Below, piece after piece: positions 1 to 12,753 of a DNA stretch of 64,000 bases. This DNA is from Nonomuraea rubra (GTDB taxonomy: Bacteria; Actinomycetota; Actinomycetes; Streptosporangiales; Streptosporangiaceae). The translations under genes and the position numbers were made by a program. Positions within the stretch are counted from its first letter, which is position 1. The number at the start of each line of letters is the position of its first letter. The DNA is taken from assembly GCF_014207985.1 (NCBI RefSeq), contig NZ_JACHMI010000001.1, forward strand, positions 4,199,001 through 4,263,000, written 5' to 3'. The notes below the pieces were generated by a model that was given only the letters and a program-made list of their open reading frames with translations, searched no databases and was not told where the DNA came from.

Positions 1-29
1 CCGCCATGTCCGTCCTCGGCCGCCGCTGA
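1..29 (+). CDS. 3' end of an upstream gene (partial)
   Basis: Only nine codons are visible, reading AMSVLGRR and then TGA at 27-29. The reading is supported indirectly by a strong hairpin just downstream that looks like this gene's terminator. No function can be assigned from so short a tail, and another frame is possible. Confidence 0.3.
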
Positions 30-35
30 CCGGAC

Positions 36-66
36 GGGCCCGCCGGGCTGACGGATCGGCGGGCCC
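36..66 (+). terminator. Hairpin terminator before nsrR
   Basis: A perfect 9-bp inverted repeat, GGGCCCGCC at 36-44 and GGCGGGCCC at 58-66, encloses a 13-nt loop. It lies just after the stop at 27-29 and before nsrR. There is no U-tract, which is common for actinomycete terminators. It probably insulates nsrR-hmp from upstream transcription. Confidence 0.55.
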
Positions 67-98
67 GATGACGTGCGACCTGCCCATACCGTAGGGGT

Positions 99-557
99 AT
101 GCGGCTGACCGCCTTCACCGACATCGCGCTGCGCATCGTCATGCGCCTGGCCGTGGCGCGGCCGGACGACCTGCTCACCACCCGCGACGTGGCCGGCATG
201 CTGGCCGTCCCCTACACCCACGCGGCCAAGGCCGTCGCCCGGCTGGGCGAGCTGGGCGTGGTGGAGGCCAGGCGCGGGCGGGGCGGCGGGATGCAGCTCA
301 CCGAGGCGGGCAGGGCCACGACCGTCGGCGCCCTCGTACGTGCTCTGGAGGGCGCCGGCGACGTCGTGGGCTGCGAGGACGACCCGCCCTGCCCGCTGCG
401 GGCGGCCTGCCGGCTGCGCTCGGCGCTGCGCCAGGCGCAGGAGGCGTTCTACGCCTCGCTCGACGGGATCACCGTCGCCTCGCTCGTGGACGAGCCGACC
501 GGGCCCGTCCTGCTGTCGCTGACCCCCGGGACCGGGACCGGCGCCCCGGCAACATAA
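99..557 (+). CDS. nsrR: Rrf2-family nitric-oxide-sensing repressor NsrR
   Basis: A 152-residue Rrf2-family winged-helix repressor. The N-terminus (MRLTAFTDIALRIVMRLA) is the typical Rrf2/NsrR start. Three cysteines at residues 92, 98 and 104 (GCEDDPPCPLRAAC) match the spacing of the [4Fe-4S] ligands of actinobacterial NsrR. NO reacts with the cluster and releases the repressor from DNA. The adjacent flavohaemoglobin gene and the 11-1-11 palindrome between the two genes support NsrR over the other Rrf2 types (IscR, RsrR). The start ATG at 99 follows GTAGGGG with almost no spacer and sits inside a CATACC/GGTATG inverted repeat, so the mRNA may be nearly leaderless or autoregulated there. Confidence 0.9.
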   Translation: MRLTAFTDIALRIVMRLAVARPDDLLTTRDVAGMLAVPYTHAAKAVARLGELGVVEARRGRGGGMQLTEAGRATTVGALVRALEGAGDVVGCEDDPPCPLRAACRLRSALRQAQEAFYASLDGITVASLVDEPTGPVLLSLTPGTGTGAPAT

Positions 558-578
558 TATGAATCTCAGATGCAAATT
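556..578. promoter_or_regulatory. NsrR-type operator upstream of hmp
   Basis: An 11-1-11 inverted repeat: AATATGAATCT, then C, then AGATGCAAATT. Nine of 11 positions match between the half-sites. It overlaps the last bases of nsrR and ends 21 nt before the hmp ATG. A CATAAT hexamer at 553-558 could be the -10 box, so a bound repressor would cover the transcription start. The size and A/T-rich arms resemble known NsrR operators in Streptomyces. Confidence 0.75.
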
Positions 579-599
579 TAAGTGTCCGGAGGTTCTTTC

Positions 600-1805
600 A
601 TGCTGTCCGCCAACGCCGCCGAGCTCGTCCGCGCCACCCTCCCCGCCGTCGGAGCCGAGCTGGAGACCATCACCGCGCGGTTCTACGACACGATGTTCGC
701 CGACCACCCCGAACTGCTCGACGGGCTGTTCAACCGCGGCAACCAGCGCAGCGGCGAGCAGCGCAAGGCACTGGCGGGCGCCGTCGCGGCCTTCGCCGTC
801 GCGCTGCTGGACAACCCCGATGAGCGCCCCGACGCGCTGCTGGCGCGCATCGCGCACAAGCACGCCGCCGTGGGCGTGACCGACGACCAGTACGTCATCG
901 TGCACAAGTACCTGATCGCCGCCATCGCCGACGTGCTCGGCGAGGCCGTCACGCCCGAGGTCGCGAGCGCCTGGGACGAGGTCTACTGGCTGATGGCCGG
1001 CGCGCTGATCGCCATGGAGGCCCGCATCTACGCCGAGGCGGGGGCGCGTGACGGCGCGACCTGGCGGCCCTGGCGGGTCGTCGAGCGGCGCGAGGAGACG
1101 GCGGACGCCGTGTCGCTGGTGCTGAGCCCGATCGGCGAGGAGCCCGCGCCGCCGGCCCGCCCCGGCCAGTACGTGAGCGTGCGCGTGACCATGCCCGACG
1201 GTGTCCGGCAGCTGAGGCAGTACACGCTGTCCGGGCACGACGCGGACGGCCGGCGCCGCATCACGGTCAAACGGGAGCGCCGCGCCGGCGTTCCCGAGGG
1301 GGAGGTGTCCTCACTGCTGCACGCCACCGTCAAGGAGGGCGACACGCTGACCCTGTCGGCCCCGTTCGGCGACGTCGCGCTGGAGGACGGCGACGAACCG
1401 CTCGTGCTGGTCTCCGCCGGCATCGGCTGCACCCCGATCGCCGCGATGCTCCAGCACCTGGCCGACGCCGGGGACAAGCGCAGGGTGCTGGTGCTGCACG
1501 CCGACCGCTCCGAGGCCCATCACGCGCTGCGCGCGGACATGGAGCGCCTGACCGGCGAGCTGCCCGCAGGGGAGCGGATCTTCTGGTACGAGAGCGCCGC
1601 CGGAGGGAGCGCCGCCGGCGAGGGCGCCCGCACCGGGCTGATGAGCCTGGACGGGGTCGAGATCCCCGAGGGCGCGGTCGTGTACATGTGCGGCTCGGTG
1701 GAGTTCATGCGCGCCGCCCGCGCCCAGCTCATCGAGGCAGGCGTCGCCCCGCGCGACATCCACTACGAGGTGTTCGGCCCGGACCTGTGGCTCGGCGCCG
1801 CCTGA
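600..1805 (+). CDS. hmp: Flavohaemoglobin, nitric oxide dioxygenase
   Basis: A 401-residue flavohaemoglobin that oxidises NO to nitrate using O2, NAD(P)H, haem and FAD. The globin domain (about 1-140) has the B10 tyrosine (Tyr29 in RFYDTMF) and the proximal histidine (His88 in AHKHAA). The FAD domain has RQYTL (206-210), and the C-terminal NAD domain has GIGCTPIAAML. Length is normal for the family. The ATG at 600 is preferred over an in-frame GTG at 582 because GGAGG at 588-592 sits 7 nt upstream of it. Expression is expected to be derepressed by NO through NsrR. Confidence 0.95.
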   Translation: MLSANAAELVRATLPAVGAELETITARFYDTMFADHPELLDGLFNRGNQRSGEQRKALAGAVAAFAVALLDNPDERPDALLARIAHKHAAVGVTDDQYVIVHKYLIAAIADVLGEAVTPEVASAWDEVYWLMAGALIAMEARIYAEAGARDGATWRPWRVVERREETADAVSLVLSPIGEEPAPPARPGQYVSVRVTMPDGVRQLRQYTLSGHDADGRRRITVKRERRAGVPEGEVSSLLHATVKEGDTLTLSAPFGDVALEDGDEPLVLVSAGIGCTPIAAMLQHLADAGDKRRVLVLHADRSEAHHALRADMERLTGELPAGERIFWYESAAGGSAAGEGARTGLMSLDGVEIPEGAVVYMCGSVEFMRAARAQLIEAGVAPRDIHYEVFGPDLWLGAA

Positions 1806-1820
1806 GGGCATGATGGCCGC

Positions 1821-2459
1821 ATGACGATCTCAGCGGACGAGCTGCTCACCACCACCCGCAGCGTACGCAAGCGACTCGACCTCACCCGGCCCGTCCCGAT
1901 GGAGCTGGTCAGGGAGTGCCTGGAGCTCGCCCTCCAGGCGCCCACCGGCGGCAACGCGCAGCTCTGGCACTGGATCGTGGTCACCGATCCCGGCAAGCGC
2001 AAGGCGATCGGCGAGTACTACGCGCGCTCGTGGAACGCCTACTACGGCTCAGGCTCCTCCGCCAGGTCGCTGTTCAAGGACGACCCGGCGCGCGCGGCGG
2101 CCCAGGAGCGGGTCTCCGACAGCGCCGCGTACCTGGCCGAGCACCTGGGCGAGGTGCCGGTGCACGTGATCGGCTGCATGACCGTGCCCGCCGGGCTGCC
2201 CGAGGGCAACCAGGCCGGGCTGTGGGGGTCGCTGCTGCCCGCCGCGTGGAGCTTCATGCTGGCCGCCCGCGCCAGGGGGCTGGGCACGGCGTGGACGACG
2301 CTGCACCTGGCCTACGAGAGCGAGGTGGCCGAGCTGCTCGAGTTGCCGGCCAACGTCCGGCAGGGCGTGCTGCTGCCCACGGCGTACTACACCGGCGAGA
2401 CCTTCCGCCCGGCCAGGCGCCAGCCGCTGGACGAGGTGCTGCACGTCGATCGCTGGTAA
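1821..2459 (+). CDS. Nitroreductase-family FMN oxidoreductase
   Basis: A 212-residue member of the nitroreductase superfamily (FMN-dependent, usually dimeric, NAD(P)H-using). Family signs are the early TTRSVRKRLD and APTGGNAQLWHWIVV motifs (FMN phosphate and isoalloxazine contacts) and the GLGTAWTTLH segment near residue 155. It starts 15 bp after hmp and is probably co-transcribed with it, which suggests a role in nitrosative or redox detoxification. The substrate is unknown. Confidence 0.85.
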   Translation: MTISADELLTTTRSVRKRLDLTRPVPMELVRECLELALQAPTGGNAQLWHWIVVTDPGKRKAIGEYYARSWNAYYGSGSSARSLFKDDPARAAAQERVSDSAAYLAEHLGEVPVHVIGCMTVPAGLPEGNQAGLWGSLLPAAWSFMLAARARGLGTAWTTLHLAYESEVAELLELPANVRQGVLLPTAYYTGETFRPARRQPLDEVLHVDRW

Positions 2460-2514
2460 GCCGCAGGGGATGCGCGCACAGTGGAGGTCACGACCGACGT
2501 GAGGGAGGACCCCC

Positions 2515-3558
2515 GTGATCTCCTTGCCGCTGCTGCCGACGTCGCTGGTCGGGAGCTACGCCCAGCCGGACTGGCTGATCGACCGCGCCAGGCTGGCCGG
2601 GCGGTTCCCGCCGCGCGTACGGGCCAGGGAGCTGTGGCGCATCCCGCCGGAGCTGCTCGGGCAGGCCCAGGACGACGCCACCGAGCTGGCGATCAGGGCG
2701 CAGGAGCGGGCCGGCCTGGACATCGTCACCGACGGCGAGATCCGCCGCGAGAGTTACTCCAACCACTTCGCGACCGCCCTGGAGGGCCTCGACCTGGACG
2801 ACCCGGGCACCGCGCTGGACCGCAGCGGCCATCCGAACCCGGTGCCGCGCATCGTCGGCCCCATCCGCCGGCCCCGCCCGGTCGAGGTGGACGACCTGCT
2901 GTTCCTGCGCGCGCACACCCGCCGCGTGGTGAAGATGACGGTGCCGGGGCCGTTCACGATGAGCCAGCAGGCGCAGAACGAGCACTACCCCGACGCCGAG
3001 GCCGCGGCCATGGACTACGCGGCGGCGGTCAACGCCGAGATCCGCGACCTGTTCGCCGCCGGGGCGGACATCGTGCAGCTCGACGAGCCGTACATGCAGG
3101 CCAGGCCGGACGCGGCGCGCGCGTACGGGCTGGCCGCGCTGAACGCCGCCCTGGACGGGATCACCGGCATGACGGCGGTGCACATCTGCTTCGGGTACGC
3201 GGCGATCATCCACGAGCGGCCCGAGGCGTACTCGTTCCTGCCGGAGCTGGCCGGGTGCCCGGTGCGGCAGGTGTCGATCGAGACCGCGCAGTCGGGGCTG
3301 GACCTCGGGGTGCTGTCCGACCTGAAGGACAAGACGGTCGTCCTCGGGGTGATCGACCTGTCCACGCCGGAGGTGGAGCCCGTCGAGGTGGTGGCGGGCC
3401 GGGTACGCAGGGCGTTCGAGCGGGTGCCGCCGGAGCGGATCGTCATCGCCACGGACTGCGGCATGAAGTACCTGCCCAGGTGGTCGGCGGAGGGCAAGAT
3501 GCGGGCCATGGCGGGCGCCGCCCGCCTGCTGAGGGAGGAACTGGGCGGATCACGATAA
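2515..3558 (+). CDS. Cobalamin-independent methionine synthase-like protein (MetE C-domain family)
   Basis: A 347-residue single-domain TIM barrel corresponding to the catalytic C-terminal half of MetE. All four zinc ligands are present: His223 and Cys225 (VHIC), Glu256 (SIETAQSG) and Cys315 (ATDCGMKYL). It lacks the N-terminal folate-binding half of full MetE (about 750 residues), as in archaeal-type or accessory homologues. It may transfer a methyl group to a thiol from an unidentified donor. The GTG start is preceded by GGGAGGAC. A typical annotation is 5-methyltetrahydropteroyltriglutamate-homocysteine methyltransferase family. Confidence 0.85.
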   Translation: MISLPLLPTSLVGSYAQPDWLIDRARLAGRFPPRVRARELWRIPPELLGQAQDDATELAIRAQERAGLDIVTDGEIRRESYSNHFATALEGLDLDDPGTALDRSGHPNPVPRIVGPIRRPRPVEVDDLLFLRAHTRRVVKMTVPGPFTMSQQAQNEHYPDAEAAAMDYAAAVNAEIRDLFAAGADIVQLDEPYMQARPDAARAYGLAALNAALDGITGMTAVHICFGYAAIIHERPEAYSFLPELAGCPVRQVSIETAQSGLDLGVLSDLKDKTVVLGVIDLSTPEVEPVEVVAGRVRRAFERVPPERIVIATDCGMKYLPRWSAEGKMRAMAGAARLLREELGGSR

Positions 3559-3637
3559 TTCCTCATGAATTTCCCGCCTGGACCAGGTGCTCCGCTTTAG
3601 GATCATGGCGCTGACCCCCTGATCCAAGGAGCCCGGA

Positions 3638-4471
3638 GTGCCAGGAAGCGAGCAGGACAGCGCGCCCAGCGGGATAGACACCACCAAGCCGAGCGTCGCC
3701 CGCGTCTACGACTACATGCTCGGCGGCAAGGACAACTACGAGATCGACCGCCACGTGGCGCAGGCCGCGCTGCGGATCGCCCCGGACGCGCCCGAGGCCG
3801 CCCTGGCCAACCGGGAGTTCCTGCGCCGCACGGTGCGGTACCTGGCCGCCGAGGCCGGCATCCGGCAGTTCCTGGACGTCGGCTCCGGCCTGCCCACGCA
3901 GGGCAACGTGCACGAGGTCGCCCAGGCCGTCACCCCGGGCGCGCACGTCGTGTACGTCGACCACGACCCCATCGTGCTCGCCCACGGCCGGGCCCTGCTG
4001 GCCGTGGACGAGACCACCACGATCATCGACGCCGACGTCCGCGAGCCCGAGAAGATCCTCGACGACCCGCGCACCCGCGCCCTCATCGACTTCGGCGAGC
4101 CGGTCGGGCTGCTGCTGTTCGCCATCCTGCACCACCTGAAGGACGAGGAGGACCCGGCCGGTCTCGCGGCCAGGCTCCTGCGCCCGCTGCCCCCGGGCAG
4201 CCACGTGGTGATCTCGCACTTCCACAACCCGATGGAGGCCCACCCCGAGGTGTCGGAGCAGGCCTTCACGGCGGAGAAGCTCTTCAACGAGCACCTCGGC
4301 ACCGGCCGGTGGCGCACCCGCGAGGAGATCCTGGCCTTCTTCGACGGGCTGGAGCTGCTGGAGCCCGGCCTGGTGCCGCTCCCGGAATGGCGTCCGGAGA
4401 CCGGGGACCATCGGGCCGCGCCCGGCATCACGTACCACACCTTCGTCGGCGGCGTGGCGCGCAAGCCGTAG
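3638..4471 (+). CDS. SAM-dependent methyltransferase, DUF574 family
   Basis: A 277-residue member of the actinomycete-expanded S-adenosyl methyltransferase family (PF04672/DUF574). Diagnostic features are the start region IDTTKPSVARVYDYMLGGKDNYEID, here split as IDTTKPSVARVYDYMLGG and KDNYEID, and the SAM-binding FLDVGSGLPTQGN near residue 80, followed by VYVDHDPIVL. Substrates of this family are mostly unknown. The GTG start follows AAGGAG. It is convergent with the GH1 gene, leaving 10 bp between stops. Confidence 0.85.
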   Translation: MPGSEQDSAPSGIDTTKPSVARVYDYMLGGKDNYEIDRHVAQAALRIAPDAPEAALANREFLRRTVRYLAAEAGIRQFLDVGSGLPTQGNVHEVAQAVTPGAHVVYVDHDPIVLAHGRALLAVDETTTIIDADVREPEKILDDPRTRALIDFGEPVGLLLFAILHHLKDEEDPAGLAARLLRPLPPGSHVVISHFHNPMEAHPEVSEQAFTAEKLFNEHLGTGRWRTREEILAFFDGLELLEPGLVPLPEWRPETGDHRAAPGITYHTFVGGVARKP

Positions 4472-4481
4472 ATCAGCGGGG

Positions 4482-8153
<3,672 letters not shown>

Positions 8154-8157
<4 letters not shown>

Positions 8158-10160
8158 GCGGTGGGAACCTCCGGGCGCAGGGCGGCGACCGCGCGGGGCG
8201 CCAGCGTGACGTGGTCGTCGGCGGGGGAGCCGGTCAGCAGGTCGACGCCCGGTTCGGGGACCGGCACGCGGACCGTGGTGGCGCCGTGGTTGAGCAGGAA
8301 CAGCACCTCGCCGCGGCGCACCGCCTCCACGCCCGGCGGCAGCCCGTCCAGCACGCCGGTCACGCCCGCGTCGGCCAGCGCCCGCCCGGCCAGCGCGGCC
8401 AGGGCGGCGGGCTCGGGCATCGTGCCCACGTACCAGGCGACGCCCTCCCCCGAGCGGTGCCGCAGGATCGCCGGCCGCCCGGCCAGGTCGCCGCCGGTGA
8501 ACTCGGCCACCACCTCGGCGCCGTCGGAGCGCAGCAGCTCGGTCCAGGTCTCCGCCTCGAACGGCGCGCCGCCGTGCCACCGGCAGGCCACCGGGCCTGA
8601 CGCGGGCAGCCACTCCTCGCCGGAGGCGCCCAGCACCTCGCGCAGCGGCACGGGGAACCGCCCGGTCCTGACGTGCGAGTGCGGGTCCACGACGCCCGAG
8701 AACGGGCCGACCACCAGCACGCCGCCGCCGTTCACGTACGCGGTCAGCGCCGCGGCGTCCCCGTCACCGACCAGGAACAGGTTCGGCACCACGACCAGCG
8801 CGTACGCCGACAGGTCCGCGCCCGGCGGCACCACGTCCACGCTCACCCCGCGCTCGAAGAACGGCACGTAGTAGCGCAGGAGCTGGTCCACGGCGTTGAG
8901 CCGGTCACTCGGCCTGCCGCGGTCCTCCAGCGCCCACCAGCTCTCCCAGCCGAACACCATCGCCACCCGCGCGGGCACCGGCTCGCCCGCGACCCCGGCG
9001 AGCCCGCGCAGCTCCTGCCCGTGCGCGCGCACCTCGGCGTGCAGCCGCGTGTCCGGGCCCGCGTGCGGCACCATCGCGGCGTGGAAGCGCTCGGCGCCGA
9101 ACCGGGAGGCCCGCCACTGGAAGTAGCACAGGCCGTCGGCGCCCCGCGCGACCGCCTGCAGCGACTCCAGCCGGAGCTGGCCGGGCGGCTTGGGCAGGTT
9201 GTGCTCGCGCCAGTTGACGGCGCCCGTCGCCTGCTCCATCAGCAGCCACGGCCGCCCTCCCGCCAGGCCGCGCATGAGGTCGTGGGTGAGCGCCGTCCTG
9301 GCGGGGCTGAGCGGGTCGCCGGGCTCCGGGTAGCAGTCGTTGGAGATCACGTCCTGCTCCCCGGCGAACGACCAGTAGTCCACCCGCTTGAAGAAGCCCA
9401 TGAAGTTCGTGGTGACGGGGACGCTCGGCGTGCGGGCGCGCAGCAGGTCGCGCTGCTCGCGGAAGTGGGCGAGCAGCTCGTCCGAGCAGAAGCGCCACCA
9501 GTCGAGGCGCTGGGTGGGGTTGATGATGTACGGCGCGCGGCGCGGTGGCACCACCTCGGCCCAGTCGCCGTAGCCCTGGCTCCAGAAGGTGGTGCCCCAC
9601 GCCTCGTTGAGCGTGGCCAGGTCGCCGTAGCGGTCGCGCAGCCAGGAGCGGAACGCCCTGGCGGACACGTCGCAGTGGCAGACCTCGCCGTACTCGTTGC
9701 CCACGTGCCACATCGCCAGTGCCGGGTGGGCGGCGTACCGGTCGGCGAGGGCCGTCGTGATCGACTGGGAGCGCTCCCGATATGGGCCCGAAGAAGGGCA
9801 GAACTGGTTGCGGGAGCCGTACCAGAGCCGGTGCCCGCCCTCGTCCACCGGCAGCGTCTCCGGCCAGCGGTGGCCCAGCCACGGCGGCGGCGAGGCCGTC
9901 GGGATCGCCAGGTCCACCGCGATGCCGTGCTCGGCCATCAGGTCGAGCACCCGGTCCAGCCAGCCGAAGTCGTGCCTGCCCGGCTCCGGCTCCAGCCGCG
10001 CCCAGCTGAACACGCCGACCGTGACCAGGTTGACCCCGGCGGCCCGCATCAGCTCGGCGTCCTGCTTCCACACCTCCTCCGGCCACTGCTCAGGGTTGTA
10101 GTCCCCGCCGAACAGCAGCCCGCGACCGTCGGTCAGCGTGCGCATCCCCGGCCTCACCAT
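8154..10160 (-). CDS. GH42 beta-galactosidase
   Basis: A 668-residue family 42 beta-galactosidase with the (beta/alpha)8 catalytic domain, trimerisation domain (FVVVPNLFLV region) and a C-terminal beta domain. The acid/base is Glu156 in GNEYG and the nucleophile is Glu309 in LLMEQATG. Cys121, Cys161 and Cys163 are candidate members of the structural zinc site. The start at 10160 follows GGAAGGGGG; a second ATG at 10145 is possible. It overlaps the regulator gene by 7 bp. It would strip terminal galactose from side chains before the GH31 enzyme acts. Confidence 0.92.
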
Positions 10161-11185
10161 GTGCCCCCTTCCCGTGGTGGCGCGGAGCTGTCCCCGACCA
10201 CCAGACGGCAGGGCAGCAGCCGCGCCCGCGGCCCGCCCTGCGACTCGTCCTGCAACCTGCCGATGAGCATGCGGGCGCCGAGCCGCCCCAGCTCGGTGCT
10301 GGGCGGCTCCAGCGTGGTGAGCCGCGGGTGGAACATCCCGGCCACCCGCGCCGACGACAGCACCAGCAGCAGCGTCAGATCCTCGGGGATGCGCCGGCCG
10401 TGCCGCGCCACGGCCGCGATCACGCCGGCCGCCGCGTGGTCGTCCATCACGGCCAGCGCCGTCACGTCCGGGTGGGCGTCGATCAGGTCCTCGAACGCCT
10501 TGCCGCCGTCCTCGGCCGAGCCGGGGCGGTAGCCGCCCACGTACGCCAGGCCCGCCTCCTTCGCGGCCCGCTCGAACTCGGCCCCCGCGCGGATCGCGGG
10601 CCCGTACCGGGCGGCGTGCGTGTCCTCGGCGAGGTTGAAGAAGGCCAGCTTGCGATGGCCCAGCCCGGCCACGTGCGCCACCGCCGCGTCGGCGGTGGCG
10701 GCGAAGTCGATGTCGGCGTGGTCGATCCCGCCGGGCTCCCGCGTCCGCCCGATCATCGCGAACGGCACCCCCGACTCCGCCAGGAACGCCGTCCGCTCGT
10801 CGTCCAGCCCCACCTCCATCAGCAGCACCCCGTCCACCAGCCCCAGGCCGGTCAGGTGCCGCAGCTCCTCGATGGGGTCGGCGCTCTCGGGGGACAGCAG
10901 CAGGTGATACCCCAGCTCGCCGGCCGCCTCGGCGGCGCCCGTGGCGAACTGCATCTCGGTCAGCCCGAAACCGCTGCGCGGGGCGGGAAACAGCAGCGCC
11001 AGGATGCGGGTGCGCTTGCTCTGCAGGCCGCGGGCCAGCAGGTTGGGCCGGTACCCGAGCTCCGCGGCGGCCCGCTCGACGCGCCGCCTGGTGGCCGCGG
11101 CCACGGGGCGGGTGCCGTTGAGCGCGGCGGACGCGGTACTCACGGCGACCCCGGCCCGCTCGGCCACGTCACGCAGAGAGGTCAT
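10154..11185 (-). CDS. LacI-family repressor of the glycosidase operon
   Basis: A 343-residue LacI-family regulator. The helix-turn-helix is at residues 1-50 (SLRDVAERAGVAVSTASAALNG, followed by the hinge helix RPNLLARGL), then a periplasmic-binding-protein-like effector domain. The ATG at 11185 matches the family start; upstream in-frame codons run into the operator and promoter and are not used. It is the first gene of the operon, so it probably represses itself and the three glycosidases through CGAAACGTTTCG at 11214-11225. The inducer is presumably an oligosaccharide or xylose-containing product. Confidence 0.92.
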   Translation of the reverse strand: MTSLRDVAERAGVAVSTASAALNGTRPVAAATRRRVERAAAELGYRPNLLARGLQSKRTRILALLFPAPRSGFGLTEMQFATGAAEAAGELGYHLLLSPESADPIEELRHLTGLGLVDGVLLMEVGLDDERTAFLAESGVPFAMIGRTREPGGIDHADIDFAATADAAVAHVAGLGHRKLAFFNLAEDTHAARYGPAIRAGAEFERAAKEAGLAYVGGYRPGSAEDGGKAFEDLIDAHPDVTALAVMDDHAAAGVIAAVARHGRRIPEDLTLLLVLSSARVAGMFHPRLTTLEPPSTELGRLGARMLIGRLQDESQGGPRARLLPCRLVVGDSSAPPREGGTW

Positions 11186-11213
11186 GAGGCTCCGGGGGCC
11201 GAGTGGGCGGGGT

Positions 11214-11225
11214 CGAAACGTTTCG
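11214..11225. promoter_or_regulatory. LacI operator CGAAACGTTTCG
   Basis: A perfect 12-bp palindrome with a central CG, as expected for a LacI/CcpA-type operator. It lies 28 bp upstream of the regulator start and exactly at the predicted transcription start. Occupancy would block transcription initiation. A half-site-like GAAACG also occurs near 11279. Confidence 0.85.
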
Positions 11226-11229
11226 CACC

Positions 11230-11259
11230 ACGCTAAAGTCCGGTTTGCGGGGATGTCAA
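11230..11259 (-). promoter_or_regulatory. Promoter of the lacI-GH42-GH31-GH1 operon
   Basis: Reading the minus strand, there is a perfect -35 TTGACA at 11259-11254, an 18-nt spacer, and -10 TAGCGT at 11235-11230. The predicted start near 11223 falls inside the operator. This is a housekeeping-sigma-type promoter. Confidence 0.7.
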
Positions 11260-11284
11260 TGGTCTGAATTCGGGTGGCCGAAAC

Positions 11285-12700
11285 GTGCGGGAACGGCGCT
11301 CCGGCCTGAGCATGCCCGTTCCGGGGGCGGTCCCGGAAGGGCTTGATTACGATGCGTACCCCCATCGCTACAAGGAGGATGCGGGTGCGCCGGCCGGGAC
11401 GATTCATCGCGTGGGCGGGGAGCGGCGCACGGTGCCGGCGCGGGCCGGGTTCGAGCTGGTTCACGGCATCGCGTCCGGAGCCGCGGCGGGCCTGGTGATG
11501 ACGGTGGTAGCCCCGGGCTGGACGGGCCCGTGGCCACCGTGGGAGGCACCGGCGCCATGCTGGTCGCGTGGTGGGCCGACCGGCGCGTCACCGGCGGCCG
11601 GAGGTGGCGGGTGACGGTCGGGGTGTCCCTCGGGCTGATCATGGGAATGCCGGCGGCGATCGCGGCCGGCCTGGTCGTCTGGGTGGTGCTGCCGCACGCG
11701 TGGCAGGCGGCGCACCTGACCGGCTACGCGGCCCTGATCCTGTCGATCGCGGTCGGCGGGGTGCTCGCCTGGCGCGGGATCCTGGACGCCGACGTGCAGC
11801 GCGCCAGGCTCAGGGCCGTCGCGGGCACCGTCGGCGTGGGGGCGCTCGTGGGGCTCGCCCTGCTGCTGCCGGTGTTCATCGAGCTGCCGGGACGCTGGGG
11901 GCTGCTCGTCGCCGTCCTGCTCGGACTGCAGGCGGCGACGGTGGCGGGCGTGCTGGTGAAGGGGCGGACACCCCGGCGGCTCGGCACCGGTGCGCACGGT
12001 TGGGCGCACGGTTGGGCGCATGGTTGGGCGCATGGTTGGGCGCATGGTTGGGCGCATGGTTGGGCGCATGGTTGGGCGCATGGTTGGGCGCGCGGCAGGG
12101 CGCGCCCGCTGCTGCGGCGGCTGCGGGCAGGAGCGCTGGGCGGAGCCTGCGTGGGGTTCGGCGGCGGGTTCGTGTACGGCATCCCGTCGGCGCCGGTCAG
12201 CCTGGCCGGGCGTGACGGGTTCTCGCTCTGGAACAGCCTGGTGGGCGGCTGGTGGATCGCCGGCACGATCAGCGGCACGGTGATCGGCACCCTGCTCGGG
12301 GTGTGCCACGGGGTGCTGTCCTGCATCGCCACGCCGGTCGCCCCCGCGCGCCTGGGCACGCCCGCACGCACCTTCCGCGACGAGCGCTCGGCCATGGCCG
12401 TGCGCGGGCTGCTCGCCCTGCCCTTCCTCGTGCTGGGCAGCGGCGTCCTCGGGCACTCGCCGCTGTACCTCGCGCTCCAGTGGATCGTGGCATACCTGCT
12501 CCTGACCACGGCGTGGACCACGTGCGGCCTCAGCGTCGCGACGCTGGCGGCCGGGCGGCGGGTGCCCTGGCGGCTGGGGCGGTTCCTGCGCGACGCCCAC
12601 CGGCTCGGGCTGCTGCGCCAGGCGGGCGGCGCCTACCAGTTCCGGCACGCCGCCCTCCAGGACCGCCTGGCCCGGCGATCCGGCCGTGCGTCTCCAGCAC
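11285..12700 (+). pseudogene. Decayed membrane-protein gene (C-terminal part of a large NTPase-type membrane protein)
   Basis: Two frames together resemble the membrane-spanning C-terminal part of large actinomycete NTPase/membrane proteins. A first hydrophobic segment (FELVHGIASGAAAGLVMTVV, about 11452-11520) is in one frame. The rest runs in another frame from GTG 11530, implying a frameshift near 11515-11530. Further hydrophobic helices follow, then AHGW repeats, and finally YQFRHAALQDRLARR near 12670, a string typical of the extreme C-terminus of that family. No N-terminal NTPase domain is present. The second frame stays open to 13302, but that extension is antisense to the DHFR-like gene and is probably only GC-driven. 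An intact short membrane protein starting at 11530 is the alternative. Confidence 0.55.
11992..12087 (+). repeat. Eight tandem 12-bp repeats encoding AHGW
   Basis: The unit GCGCAYGGTTGG repeats eight times without interruption, followed by one degenerate unit. It keeps frame and encodes (AHGW)8 between two hydrophobic regions. The first two units carry CAC and the rest CAT, which suggests recent expansion by slippage. Confidence 0.95.
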
Positions 12701-12753
12701 CATCGTGCCGCCGCCATGTCCGGGGCTTCGACCGGTTCCTCCGCCTGGGAGGT

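Noticed and set aside
2481..3614. Long overlapping frames opposite or across the MetE-like gene
   Set aside because: Compositions are Arg/Gly/Pro-rich with no domain signatures. They are shadows of the real gene with its zinc-ligand motifs.
11992..12087. Short CRISPR-like array
   Set aside because: There are no spacers. The units are directly adjacent, 12 bp long and in a coding frame.
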